Source: Antedon mediterranea
Lineage: Eukaryota; Echinodermata; Crinoidea; Comatulida; Antedonidae
NCBI RefSeq assembly: GCF_964355755.1
Contig: NC_092677.1
Location: 5,647,001 to 5,711,000 of the forward strand
Direction: 5' to 3'
Length of the DNA stretch: 64,000 nt
The notes beneath the pieces were generated by a model that was not told where the DNA came from, searched no databases, and saw only the letters and a list, made by a program, of their open reading frames with translations. Positions within the stretch are counted from its first letter, which is position 1. Every line of letters begins with the position of its first letter. A program made the translations under genes and the position numbers. Positions 22,170 through 32,889 of the stretch are shown piece after piece.

Positions 22170-25100
22170 TCAGTAATTCGTTGCATTATACAAACGTTTT
22201 ATGAATCGTTTTGGCGATCCACTTATCGGTATCTGTTTATCATTAATGATCTCTTTAATCAATTTATCTGTATCGTTATATCTGTCAATATTCCACCAAA
22301 ATTTGCGATCATTAGATTCGTGTTTTGTTTTATCAGTGTTGCGTTTGGCTGAAGTCGGTTTAGAATACGAAACTAAAACTTGGAAATGTCCTGCTTTAAA
22401 TCTACCTCGGTTTAATGTCATACTTGAATCATTAGGTGCTGTCATAATTAGATTAGTTTGTTCCTTAATTTGTTCCTCTTTCATTTGGAATGGGGCTGCT
22501 AATCCCATGTTATTCTCTACACAGTCAATGTAAGGTTGCAAGTTAAGGGGTTCTACTTTAGTTGGATGTGTAAGGGTATCTGATTGCAATTGGGCTGGTG
22601 TCCTATCATGTTCGTCTACAAATTCAACATTGGTTTCGTCATTTACTACATTAATGGTGTTTTGGATTTTATCGTTATTATCATCAGTTGGTTCATTCAA
22701 CAATTGTTTAAGTTTTTGTAGATGTGTAAAATTTTTGCGTTCTTTGGGTGTTCTCATAAAACAGGGTTTCAGTCTGTTATAATTGAATACGTCGCGAAGT
22801 ATTTCTCCTTTAATCGTCGCTAGGATGTAGTGTGTTCTGTCTAGTACTTCATGAATTACTAATGGTCCGACCCATTCTGCGGCGATTTTCTTTGAATTTG
22901 CCGTTAGTGATGATGATGTTGGCTTGTATAAATATACGAGTTGTCCTACTGAGTAAATTGGACTTTTTTCTAAGCGTTGGGAAATCTTTGAGTTTTGGAC
23001 GTTTTGTTGTGTTCGCTGTAATTGTAGCATTGTCTGTGAAATGTTTTGAAATTTCTTCTTGAGATGTTCAAAGTATTCTTCATAGGAATGAGACAATCCT
23101 GAAATAGGGTTAAATGCTAATGAGGTCAAACTTGGAGGTTGGCGGCCAAAAACTAATTCGTAAGGGGAGTGGTTTCCTAGATGTGGGGATGAAAACGAGT
23201 TATAAGCATAACATGTTGTTGATACAAATCTAACCCAATCTGTTCCGAATTGGTTAAGGTTGACTTTTAACAGGTCCGATACGGTGCGGATATGACGTTC
23301 AACTTGTAAACTACCGTGATTGTGGACGCTGATGATTTTCCTATCAATATTAAGGGTGTTACATAATAGTGTTAATAATTTTCCTGTAAGGGAGGTTGCT
23401 GCATCTGAAATAAGACGAGATGGGGGCCCAAAAATACTGATGACCTTTTGAATTAGTGCTTCGCAAATTGTTTCGGCATCAATGGATTTCAAAGGTACAC
23501 AAATCAAAAATCTAGTTATCTCATCACATACTACCATAATATGTTTAAAACCTGAAGGTGATGTTGGCATACTCTTAAAATCTAGACTGAGTGTATGAAA
23601 GGGACGGTAAGTTGCTGGTACTCGATCGTGTAAAGGACGTAATTTATCGGTTTTGGGACGAAATTGTTGACATCTAAGACACGCTTGGGTATAATTGTTG
23701 ACTTTCTCAAACATAAGGGGCATGTAAAATAATTTCCTAATAGTAAGGTAAGTACGCATCGTACCTTGGTGGATACTTAACAAATTGTCGTGATACTGAG
23801 AAATAATAGTCTCGGCTAAGTTTTCAGGAACAGCTAATTGCAATACAAATTCTCCACCTTTATCTTGGAAAAATAAACGGAATAGTAAACCGTTGCACAA
23901 TATGTACTGCTCTGACTTATTCTGAACTGCACGAGCTGCTTTCTTATCAGCTGGAAGGATATCATGAGCTAAATAATCGTAAACTGGCTTAAAAAATGGT
24001 GAAGTTTCTTGTTCAACGCGTAATTGTTTAACATCTATTGGGAGGTTATAATCTCTAATTATCTTTCTTTGAATAACATCCATTAATCTATCCAAGTCTT
24101 GTTGTTTTGGGATGTGTGCTGACTTAAATTCAGTTATGTTTGGTACTAGTGGTTTGGGAGATGTATACAATTCAACTGGTACATTTCGATGTGTAGTATC
24201 TTTGCTTTGCTTATTTTTGTCTACTAGTCGTTCCTCTGGAGGTTGTCGAATGTTTACATTACGTATTGGGGGTGGCGTTACGATAGGTGGCGTTATGATA
24301 GGCGGTGATCGATGTGCGTTTGTTTGTTGTCTCGTGATTATTTGTGGTGTAGCGGTAGGTTGAGGTGTAGGTCGCGTGTTTGTTGTCACTGGGTTTTGAA
24401 TAATGACAGGCGTTTGTTTGGGTTTGGGTTTATGTAGGTCAGGTATATTTATTCCCATTTGCTTGGCGTATGACCTTGTTACTGGTCTGCAAGTAGATGT
24501 GTTTGTAATCGGGTTAAGAGATTCAGTCTCTGTAATATTAAATGCAATGGGTACAACTTGATCAATTTCGGAATCGTCGTCACGAGGGGCTCGGGAGAGA
24601 AAATCTGCTAAAACTAATTCAGTTCCTTTCTTATAACCAATTTGGAAAATGTATCCGGACAATCGTAATATTAGTTTCTGTAAACGGGGTGTACATGGCT
24701 GATCTTTTGAATTCCAAATTTGTACAATTGCTGAGTGGTCTACGAATGCATCAAATTCGCAACCCTTTAGTAAATGTCGAAATGTTGAAACGTTAATGTA
24801 AAGTCCAAATAACTCTAATTCTGTGACGCTATATCGTTGACAGGCTTGTGGTAAGATTTTGGAATAATAACCTATTATGTGTTCTTTACCGTTTACTGTT
24901 TGTGTTAAATATGAACCTGTTGCGGTTCTTGAAGTGTCGCTATATAGCGTAAATCTACCTTCTTTTCTAGGCATTTGAAGAGTTGGTGGTTTAACCATTA
25001 ATTGTTTAATTTCGTCAAATGCTTTCTGGTGTTCAGTAGACCAACAAAATTTTCGGCGTTTGCTTGCGAGTGTGTGTAACGGACGTAAAATTGATTGTAT

Positions 25101-26879
25101 TTGAGGGAAAAAATGGGATACATAATTTACTGCACCAATAAATCGTTTAGTTTCTTTATGGGTTCGTGGGACTGGCAAATTTCGGATAGCTGCACACCTG
25201 TCGCCTAATGGTGTGATACATGCGTGTCCTGAAGAATTAATCAGGATGGTGTGTCCCATATATTGCACTTTATTCTTGAATAACTTACATTTCTTTGGAC
25301 AAATTCTAAAACCATTTAATTGTAGGGCTTGTAAAACGGAAACAAGGTGCTGCTTATGAGCAAATTTGTCTTGGCTAAATAAAATAATATCATCATGATG
25401 GGCGATACAGAATTCTCTAGAATTTGGGATTTCATTTAAAATTTCGTCAATCTTTGCTTGAAATATACCTGGTGAAACGTTTAATCCTTGTGCTAATCTC
25501 TTATAATAATAATGCTTTCCACCATGATATGAAGCTATACCTGTGTATTGTTGGGCATGTTCGGCTAATGGTACACAGTGGAACGCTGATTTCAAATCAA
25601 TTACGCTAAGAATCTGTGCATTAGCGTTACCTATTGTTTTCAGAGTTTCGGCTAATAATGGGAATGGGTGATTAATACGTTTTATCCTGGAATTTAGATA
25701 GCGAAAGTCTGTGACAACTCTTTTATCTTTTGAATTTTTCTTTGAAACAAGAAGGACAGGGGAAGTATACGATTGGTGTCCTACTGCTAAGATTCCTAAT
25801 TTGACTAATTTGTTCAATTCGGCCTCAATAACATGTTTGTCTTTGTTTGTCGCGAAGTATGGTCGAATAAAAAATGGTTCATCGTTAGAGAGGTGTATGT
25901 CAGCTTTGAAGTTTGGGCAGCTAGATAGTTCACCGTATAGTGAAAATGCATTTCTGTTTTGTTGTAAGGTTTTATACAAATCTTCTTTTTCTCTATGTGT
26001 TAAAACGCTGTCTGTTAAATCAACTTGTTTTCTAATTATTTCTTCCTCGGTTAAAGTTAGCAATGGGTCTGTACGTTCTAAATGTGGGTACTTGTTTGCG
26101 TTGTCATTGGTCAACTTTATTCTATCAATTGGTAGGTCGTTAGTAACTGTTACAAGGTTGGTTAAGTGAAGGCTCGCGATAGGTTGATGTGTATTTAGAG
26201 ATACGTTTCTGTTTGTGTTGTTAGTGATATCAATGTTGGTTTCTCCTCTATGTAATTTTACTAACATGTCTGATGGACAAAGTTTTGAAATATGGGTGGT
26301 TGCATGTAGAACAACATCAGAATTGCGTACGAAGGCGGGAACCCTTCCTTTTAATTTAACTGTTTTAGTATCACCGGGTTTAAGAAAAATCTTGTGTACT
26401 GGACGAAAGCTAAAAATCTTTGGTCTAATGCGAAAGGTGTTTTCCTTAAAATTTAAAGTACCGTCGAGTTCAGACAATGTTTCGGTTCCAAGTATCAGGT
26501 CAATACCTGTCAAATTTTTAAAGATTAATGCTGAAATTTTAAATTTGTATCCTTGGATAAATAATTCGAATTGCACTAAGTGGTTGGCATATAAGAAGTC
26601 ACCGTTACCTAATCGAAATTTAGTTGTGTTCACTTTAACTGGCTTTAGACGCGATAAATAAAGTGAGGAATTAACGTACGATTGTGAGATTATAGTTCTA
26701 GTTGAACCACTGTCAAATAAAGTTAAAACATTTCTACCATCTGGTAAATTTCCTTTAACGTAATTTCTGTCGTTAAGTAACAAATCAATATTATCTGAAT
26801 TCCCTAAGTATTTTGCCTTAAAATTGTCGTATTTAGTATGGGGGGCCAGATTATAGGCGGCATCTAGTCCCCTTTTTAA
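22170..26879 (-). CDS. pol: Retrotransposon Pol polyprotein
   Basis: About 1570 codons. Residue numbers here count from the TTG at 26783, because no ATG suits; the frame is open up to 26894 and overlaps the end of gag by -1. Protease: FDSGSTRTI (about 23-31). Reverse transcriptase: VVTDFRYLNSR, with the catalytic box AHHDDII (about 461-467) in place of YxDD. RNase H: about 610-745 (YSDTS, TELEL, ADFLSR). A Pro/Thr-rich linker at about 780-850. Integrase: HHCC finger, then a D,D-35-E triad (LDFKS, ISDAA, QVERH, about 1067, 1126, 1161). A GPY/F module (WVGPL, YNRLKP, about 1300-1340). The C-terminus (about 1495-1535) resembles a SAP helix-extended-loop-helix. No internal stops. Confidence 0.92.
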   Translation of the reverse strand, partial: LKRGLDAAYNLAPHTKYDNFKAKYLGNSDNIDLLLNDRNYVKGNLPDGRNVLTLFDSGSTRTIISQSYVNSSLYLSRLKPVKVNTTKFRLGNGDFLYANHLVQFELFIQGYKFKISALIFKNLTGIDLILGTETLSELDGTLNFKENTFRIRPKIFSFRPVHKIFLKPGDTKTVKLKGRVPAFVRNSDVVLHATTHISKLCPSDMLVKLHRGETNIDITNNTNRNVSLNTHQPIASLHLTNLVTVTNDLPIDRIKLTNDNANKYPHLERTDPLLTLTEEEIIRKQVDLTDSVLTHREKEDLYKTLQQNRNAFSLYGELSSCPNFKADIHLSNDEPFFIRPYFATNKDKHVIEAELNKLVKLGILAVGHQSYTSPVLLVSKKNSKDKRVVTDFRYLNSRIKRINHPFPLLAETLKTIGNANAQILSVIDLKSAFHCVPLAEHAQQYTGIASYHGGKHYYYKRLAQGLNVSPGIFQAKIDEILNEIPNSREFCIAHHDDIILFSQDKFAHKQHLVSVLQALQLNGFRICPKKCKLFKNKVQYMGHTILINSSGHACITPLGDRCAAIRNLPVPRTHKETKRFIGAVNYVSHFFPQIQSILRPLHTLASKRRKFCWSTEHQKAFDEIKQLMVKPPTLQMPRKEGRFTLYSDTSRTATGSYLTQTVNGKEHIIGYYSKILPQACQRYSVTELELFGLYINVSTFRHLLKGCEFDAFVDHSAIVQIWNSKDQPCTPRLQKLILRLSGYIFQIGYKKGTELVLADFLSRAPRDDDSEIDQVVPIAFNITETESLNPITNTSTCRPVTRSYAKQMGINIPDLHKPKPKQTPVIIQNPVTTNTRPTPQPTATPQIITRQQTNAHRSPPIITPPIVTPPPIRNVNIRQPPEERLVDKNKQSKDTTHRNVPVELYTSPKPLVPNITEFKSAHIPKQQDLDRLMDVIQRKIIRDYNLPIDVKQLRVEQETSPFFKPVYDYLAHDILPADKKAARAVQNKSEQYILCNGLLFRLFFQDKGGEFVLQLAVPENLAETIISQYHDNLLSIHQGTMRTYLTIRKLFYMPLMFEKVNNYTQACLRCQQFRPKTDKLRPLHDRVPATYRPFHTLSLDFKSMPTSPSGFKHIMVVCDEITRFLICVPLKSIDAETICEALIQKVISIFGPPSRLISDAATSLTGKLLTLLCNTLNIDRKIISVHNHGSLQVERHIRTVSDLLKVNLNQFGTDWVRFVSTTCYAYNSFSSPHLGNHSPYELVFGRQPPSLTSLAFNPISGLSHSYEEYFEHLKKKFQNISQTMLQLQRTQQNVQNSKISQRLEKSPIYSVGQLVYLYKPTSSSLTANSKKIAAEWVGPLVIHEVLDRTHYILATIKGEILRDVFNYNRLKPCFMRTPKERKNFTHLQKLKQLLNEPTDDNNDKIQNTINVVNDETNVEFVDEHDRTPAQLQSDTLTHPTKVEPLNLQPYIDCVENNMGLAAPFQMKEEQIKEQTNLIMTAPNDSSMTLNRGRFKAGHFQVLVSYSKPTSAKRNTDKTKHESNDRKFWWNIDRYNDTDKLIKEIINDKQIPISGSPKRFIKRLYNATNY

Positions 26880-26884
26880 AAATC
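26872..26884 (-). promoter_or_regulatory. Candidate -1 frameshift site between gag and pol
   Basis: The sense strand reads GAT TTT TAA AAA GGG G in the gag frame. A one-base slip at T TTT T converts the TAA stop into TTA AAA AGG and enters the pol frame. The downstream GGGG can pair with the CCCCCC at about 26841-26846 to form a small stem. The frame relation is seen directly; the slippage mechanism is inferred. Confidence 0.55.
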
Positions 26885-27841
26885 CTGCTGGTGGCTAGGG
26901 TAGTAATTGTTTGACTGTTGGTATGGGTATGGCGGGGGATAGTTTCCGTAAGAGCGGTTTTGTTGTCGGCAGTGCCTTGCTATGTGGCCTGGTTTCCCGC
27001 AGTAATAACAGGTTGGGGGAGGTTGTCTATATCTTGGGGTCGGTGGGGTCTGGAATCGGGGTTTGTATGGGCTTGGGCTTCGATTTCGTCTTGGGACATA
27101 ATTTCGGGTGGGGGAACGTGAGCGTCGAGTATCATCATTAAGGGATCGTTTTGTTGTGGCCATGTCTAACTTGAGAGAATTTATCTCATGTTGGAGCGAT
27201 TCGAGACTATTAGGCCTATCTGTTTCCTTATTGATATTGAATGAAACTTCCCGTGTGGCATCATCTACGGAAAGGTCAAGGTAATTTTGTGTGCTATTTA
27301 CAATATTTTCAATAGTGGCATCGATTGGGGTGGACATGGCTACAGCTGCTCTACATTTTGGTGGAAGGGTCGAAATAAATTTATTCTTTATCTGCTGGTC
27401 AGCGTATCCAATTCTGTCTGCGGCTTGTTTGATTTTGGTTAAGTGCTTTTCGGCGTTGTCGCCAGTGGTGTATGTAATTGAATCGTATTCTCTTATGTGC
27501 GCATAGATTGATTTGTTTTTACTAAACCTGTTGATGAATTGGGTTTTTAAGGATTCCAGTGAATCAAACTGCTTTCCCTCAATCCAGAGTCTAGCTTGGC
27601 CCTGAAGGCTACGTTTAAAAATACTTATTACATTAATTAATTGGGCATTGTTTACAGGGTTTTCTAACGTGTGGGCCTCAAGGTAGTCGGTAAACGATAA
27701 GTAATGTGCACTACATTGGTCGTGATCGGTTATGGAACCGTCATATCTTTTGGGAAGGAAATCGGTTTGTCTTAGGTGGGGCACGGGGTGAGGATTGACG
27801 GGCTCATTTAAAATTACTTCGTTATCAACAACGTCGACCAT
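26876..27841 (-). CDS. gag: Retrotransposon Gag protein
   Basis: 321 residues from the ATG at 27839-27841. The core (about 45-200) has the Ty3/gypsy Gag feel (YLSFTDYLEAH, WIEGKQFDSL, FINRFSK). It is followed by an Arg/Ser/Pro-rich stretch and one CCHC zinc knuckle, CYYCGKPGHIARHC (about 278-291), then a Tyr/Pro/Gln-rich tail. It forms the capsid and binds the RNA. The stop TAA (26876-26878) directly follows a TTTTT run that probably directs -1 frameshifting into pol. Confidence 0.92.
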   Translation of the reverse strand: MVDVVDNEVILNEPVNPHPVPHLRQTDFLPKRYDGSITDHDQCSAHYLSFTDYLEAHTLENPVNNAQLINVISIFKRSLQGQARLWIEGKQFDSLESLKTQFINRFSKNKSIYAHIREYDSITYTTGDNAEKHLTKIKQAADRIGYADQQIKNKFISTLPPKCRAAVAMSTPIDATIENIVNSTQNYLDLSVDDATREVSFNINKETDRPNSLESLQHEINSLKLDMATTKRSLNDDTRRSRSPTRNYVPRRNRSPSPYKPRFQTPPTPRYRQPPPTCYYCGKPGHIARHCRQQNRSYGNYPPPYPYQQSNNYYPSHQQDF

Positions 27842-28018
27842 ACTTTATAATATTAATTATTAATCAAATATCAAAACAATTTAGTGTATATGTAAACTCT
27901 CACTTTTTCAATAAAGGTTACAAATCAAAATTCGAAATGGTTTCGACTTACCCCAAATGCTTCGGATCCAATTAAAATGAATTAAAAGAATGCAAAAGTG
28001 TTCAAAAATGTTTAAATG

Positions 28019-28140
28019 TTCAAACAACGAATTAAAAAAAAATGCGAAAGGTGTTCATCAATGTTCAAATTTTCAAACAACGAATTAAAAAAAATGCGAA
28101 AGGTGTTCATCAATGTTCAAAAAAGTAAATGTTAAAAAAA
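28019..28140. repeat. Tandem repeats in retrotransposon leader (1)
   Basis: Repeated units with AATGCGAAAGGTGTTCATCA and ATGTTCAAA, about 58 bp each, upstream of gag. Confidence 0.75.
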
Positions 28141-28229
28141 ACGATCGAAAAAAAACGGCGTGAAGTTGAAAGTGTCCAAACGAAACAGTTCTTGTCCGCT
28201 TGCTTCTGTTTTGATTCTTCTTGGGTCTT

Positions 28230-28435
28230 CCTCGATTATCTTCTTTGTCTTTATCCAATGGTTATAATTTCATAAAATTTCTGCTTGTCTCGATTTCATT
28301 CAAATATAATTTCAGCTTGTCTTTTGTGTCTTCCTCGATTATCTTCTTTGTCTTCATCCAATGGTAATAATTTGATCAAATTTCTGCTTGTCTCGATCTC
28401 ATTCAAATATAATTTCAGCTTGTCTTTTGAGTCAA
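28230..28435. repeat. Tandem 103-bp repeat in retrotransposon leader (2)
   Basis: Two copies beginning CCTCGATTATCTTCTTTGTC, at 28230 and 28333. They lie in the untranslated leader between PBS and gag. Confidence 0.85.
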
Positions 28436-28540
28436 AGTAAATTTCTCTCCTTTCAAACAAATATGGTTATTTTTGTCTTTGTCTTCGTCTTCGTGTCTTG
28501 TTAAGTGTTTATTTCTTGTTTTCTCACTCCGTTCCTTATG

Positions 28541-28559
28541 AAATTTGGGTCTTCCACCA
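28541..28559 (-). promoter_or_regulatory. Primer binding site (PBS)
   Basis: Immediately internal to the 5' LTR the sense strand reads TGGTGGAAGACCCAAATTT, starting with the TGG complementary to a tRNA CCA end. The tRNA isotype was not identified. Confidence 0.85.
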
Positions 28560-29143
28560 TGTAATATAATGTTGGGTTGTTGAGGTACTAATGAAGGACT
28601 CTGACTCGCTTGACTGTCGTAACACATATATTATTTATTCAGTATAATACTTCAGTACAATATACAACTATAAGTATAGATAAGGAACGGACATTCAATG
28701 ATGCTGTCGGTGAGGTGTGAAGTGTGTTAGTCTGCTTCTGGAGAAGTGGCTGTAAGGTGTGTCTGGGCCCTTCTGAAACTTGGGAGTATATTGGCTCAGT
28801 TCATTTGCATAATGTCATTACATCATCTGTGAGGGTAACGATTGGTCCTAAGTTGATCCAGGGGTGTTTAAGTGGGAGTGATTAACGGTATAATAAGGTA
28901 TTTCTGTGATGGATGACACTGTCAAATCTGTACTTAAATAGTGTCGACCACTCCTGGTTTAACGATGGGAAAGTCACAAAATTAAGCTAAGTGTTTTCTT
29001 TAGGGATTCTATTATAAACTAAATGGTCATTAAAACATCTGGACAAACTCTCCTTTGGACTTTCTGGGTCAAGTTTGTGAACCTATTTGAATTCCGATAC
29101 AAAGGTCAATTTCTTAAATATAAAAGTATATCTTTATATCACA
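28560..29143 (-). repeat. 5' LTR of the retrotransposon
   Basis: A 584-bp LTR, TG...CA ends, nearly identical to 21356-22046 but without the 27-bp unit expansion. As the 5' LTR it should carry the element's promoter; no core motifs are assigned. Confidence 0.93.
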
Positions 29144-29223
29144 TTATACTATTTAGTCTTATTTTTAGTACTGTATTATTTATTTATTTTATTTAGATTT
29201 AGGTTACATTATATAATTTTGAA

Positions 29224-29224
29224 G

Positions 29225-29252
<28 letters not shown>
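29224..29252. repeat. Poly(A) tract
   Basis: An uninterrupted run of about 28 A followed by AT-rich sequence. Confidence 0.9.
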
Positions 29253-29256
<4 letters not shown>

Positions 29257-29460
29257 TAAAAATATAATATATTATTGAATTAGATAAATGGTAAAATAAT
29301 GTTAGTAGATAATATGGTGGGCGGTAAATATTTATATATTATATATTAAGTGTAGTCTTTCTATGTCTCTTTCTATGCAGCAGTTAAGTATTGTTTACAG
29401 TGATAGTCTACAATTTCACCGATTCTCTCGGGTGCGAAACGGAACTAGCTCCAAAAAGTG

Positions 29461-30452
29461 TCCGAATTTATGTTAAAAACAAATTTAGCAACAAAAAAAT
29501 AATATCTATGGCACGCCCATAGTGCATTTAATAGGAGAACAATGAGTATTAAACAACAGATCGTTTATCATTTGTGTTTCTCTTACTTTTATCGTTTTAA
29601 CATAAAATTGTTGATGAAAAAAAAAAGATTAACGTAGCCTTAATATAAATAGATATTAAATAATACTGTATATTTGTGAACGAATACAGTATCCAACAAT
29701 TACACGCCCAAATTGCATTAGTGTACATGGTCATAATTAACGTAAGTAGTAGTACAGTCCGAGCAAACTTGGGAAATACCTGTATTTATAATAAATTAAT
29801 AATAAATAAATATTTTGAAGACATATGGTACCATGATTAATTTATATAATAAAAAAAACCTTTTATTCACCAAACAATACATTTATATTCGCCGCATCAT
29901 TATTTTGTATATTTATGTACTAAAATAAATAATAAACCCAATTCTATTCTTAATTAAATCATATTTATTTTAATTAGGCCTATTTATTAAATTTTAAATT
30001 TTTATATATCTTTTTAAAAATTGAATATATTTGCAAAGGCTCTGATAACCTTTGCTTTCGGTCAATATGATGTTTCCTAAATTATTATTATATTTGATTA
30101 AAACGATCAAAGAAGAACACAAATGATATTCGATCTGCTGTTGTTCAATACTAATTATGTATTTGTACTTTGTACGACTATTTCGTGTTTGAATGTTTTT
30201 TGTATAAATTTGTTTTGCTTAATGTTTTGATGTTTTTGTGTACTTTTTATACGGTATTTATGTAAATGCAATACTTTCAGTTTCTGCTGCTTTTTGGTAT
30301 ATACAGTACTTTATACTGTATATGTTTTTTATACCGAAATAAAATAAAATGTTCTCCTATTAAAGGCTCTATCGCGCATCGGCGTGTCAACGATACTCTC
30401 GTTTGGTTTTACTTTTTGTTGCTAAATTCATCATTTTTGACATAAATTCGGA
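29461..30452. mobile_element. Inverted-repeat element 3
   Basis: The left arm (29461-29540) runs from TCCGAATTTATGT through AAATTTAGCAACAAAAA to TTTAATAGGAGAAC. The right arm (30351-30452) is its imperfect reverse complement, starting GTTCTCCTATTAAA and ending ACATAAATTCGGA. The interior of about 800 bp is AT-rich and has no ORF. Probably a non-autonomous DNA transposon; the exact ends are uncertain. Confidence 0.6.
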
Positions 30453-32889
30453 CGATTTTCTATAAAAGTTGGGTTTTCATAATTAATAAGAAATTTGAAA
30501 TAAACGACAACTAAGGCACACATTTTTTTGCAACAGAATTTTTAATACTAAACAAAAAGTACAACAGGCGCCTTCAATTAAAGACCACTTCGTCAGACAT
30601 GTTTCTCCTGTAGGTCTAAAAATTATAAATATTTGTGCTGCGTTGGTAATCCCTAATATTTGATTGATTTCTTCTAACCCTAACCCTTTTATTGTGTGAT
30701 ATTTGAGCAGTCTGTACTGTACTTTCGTTACTATACTATGATTACATTTTAAATGTTTTATTCTGAGACATCTTGTTTGTATGACTTCCAACTGTTTAAT
30801 CACAGCACATCTTGCGGCGCATATTCAATAATGTTTGAATGAGCACAAAAAAGGTAGTCTTTAATTGAAGAGACCTGCATTACATTCCAGTTTTTATAAA
30901 ATATTACACCGTAAATAAATAGTACGCTACTGCGTTTTTACTGTTCTGCAGCCCAAAATGCTGATTTGGTTTATACAAAAAATAAAATGCAGAAGAAATT
31001 AATTCCTTTAAAGTATAACTTTTACAATGATTAGGCCTAATACACCTTTTGCGATGGGTATAACATTATACAAATGTTCAACGCATCATACAATAATATT
31101 AATTACTTTAGTGACATAGTCGAATGATGGTGGTCTGAACCAAACATACTAAAATAAAATCAGAAAGAAAAGGAACAATCTTTGGCTGAAGTATGAGCAT
31201 ACTTGTCCAGTTCATATTATAGGTCAGCTGAGAAGAATAAACTATAATGTTTAGGAAATTAATACTTAGAATACCAATATTACCATTAAAATAAAATGAT
31301 ATTATCATAGAAATGTGCCTTATATAAGTGTTTAATGTTAACAATACTGGCATTTTCTTTTATTTAATCTTCTGTTTTTGTTATGTATTGTGATATCTGA
31401 GGATATCTACATTATAATAGGGGATATTTAAGAGAGAGGGAAAAAATGTTCAAGAAATTGAAAAAAAGGAAACAATACAGCAGAAATAAGAATACGAATG
31501 ATAGGAGAATGGAAAGAACATAAGGAATGGTCTAAATAGTAATTACCTGTATAATAAATTCACAGTCATAAAGAAATTGTTAAGCACCAAATCACATCAT
31601 GGACATTAATTAAATGGTTAATGTATATACATAACTAATTTTTGAAAATATAGCTAATAACTGTATAATAATTTGCATTATAAGATAATAAATTTCAGGT
31701 TTAGTTGTTGGAACCAATATGTTTGTCAAAAATACAATTTTTGGCCAAATAAAATATAATACCAAATACCAATAATAACAATATAGAATAAATCCAAAAA
31801 TTGAGAAAACATAGGTTAAAATAGTACTATAATTAAATTAGAACATTTCAGATATTATATATATATATTTTTCTCATTCTCACAGATTTCCTCATCTTTA
31901 TCGTTTCAAATTAATTAATTAAATTTCTGTATATCACCGGGCGGTTTAGAATTAATGTTCTGTGCCTGATTTGTTTATATATATATATCAATATATATTT
32001 TTTTTGATTGAAAAAAAAGACATGTGTTTTAGATTACTTGAAACCATTTTAAATTTGATTAAAAGTACGGTATTTTTTAAATTAGGCAAATCTAATACAG
32101 AATTAAACAAAATAAAAAATAAGTAAAAAAATCCAATACAGAATTATTAATTTCAGTATAATATAAGACCTACTAATTGAAATGCCTGTCAATTTTTAAA
32201 AGCATTAGCTCTAAATTTGTCTAAAATGACAGTAAAACTATGAAAAATGCAATTAGAAAAATGTAATCAAAACTACTATCTACTTATCTATTTATTTATT
32301 CCGGATTAAATGTTTAAAAAGTACAAGGTCTAAATTCTAAAATGTAATAAATGAGTAAAAGGTCTGAGTATTTGATTAGTATTCCAGCTTCACCACCTAA
32401 GCTACTTTCCTATATCCCAGCCTTATATGGCCTACTACTATCCTACATAATTGGTTGGACTAACATGCAAAAGGCATAAGTAATGTGTGATATACTGTAA
32501 ATAATTAATACTGTCCAAATATAGAAATTACATTTAATTCACTTTCATGTACATGTTTTTTGCAGTGTAATTGGTGTTTTTAATGTGGAACATTTTTAAA
32601 AATAAATCTTATATAAACATGATTGATGTTGACATTAAAAGGTCACTTTAGAATATTTTGATTTTAATGTCCAAATCAAGATAGTATTAGTTTTATTAAA
32701 AGTTATGTGTATAAAGATGTTTACAGTATATTTTGTAATGTAACTTGAAATGTAACATTTTAATTTATGTTGCTAATGATTCAGCCAATTTCCAACTGAG
32801 TTGGTGTTTTAAAATATATATCACATCAGAATTGTTAAGCCTTCTGAATGCAATCAACCGAGCAACATGGAAACCAGGTTAATTCATAA
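30453..32889. other. Intergenic, downstream of the sialidase gene
   Basis: AT-rich sequence, no convincing gene. A 106-codon open frame at 30483-30803 has no recognisable family and biased composition. A minus-strand AATAAA at 32692-32697 could be the polyadenylation signal of the Ig-sialidase gene. Confidence 0.4.
32692..32697 (-). terminator. Candidate poly(A) signal AATAAA
   Basis: About 195 bp downstream of the sialidase stop on the coding strand. A single hexamer in AT-rich DNA is weak evidence. Confidence 0.3.

Larger units (their letters stand above)
21352..29147 (-). mobile_element. Complete Ty3/gypsy-type LTR retrotransposon with TSD
   Basis: Minus-strand element bounded by two LTRs (21356-22046 and 28560-29143), each starting TG and ending CA. 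A 4-bp target duplication TTAT lies at 21352-21355 and 29144-29147. Internal order from the 5' end: PBS, repeat-rich leader, gag (27841-26876), pol (26879-22170) with protease, RT, RNase H, integrase and GPY/F module, PPT. No env is present. By eye the LTRs differ at roughly a dozen positions besides one tandem-repeat expansion, and both ORFs are intact. Insertion is therefore recent, and the element may be able to move. Confidence 0.93.

Noticed and set aside
24112-26661. Several plus-strand frames of 60-152 codons
   Set aside because: All are antisense to the retrotransposon pol gene.
22170-27841. Endogenous retrovirus with env
   Set aside because: No envelope frame follows pol; it is a plain LTR retrotransposon.
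28415-28627. 70-codon minus-strand frame across the PBS and 5' LTR edge
   Set aside because: It overlaps the primer site and LTR boundary and has no known domain; likely chance.
30483-30803. 106-codon minus-strand frame
   Set aside because: No recognisable family and no splice partners; might be repeat debris.
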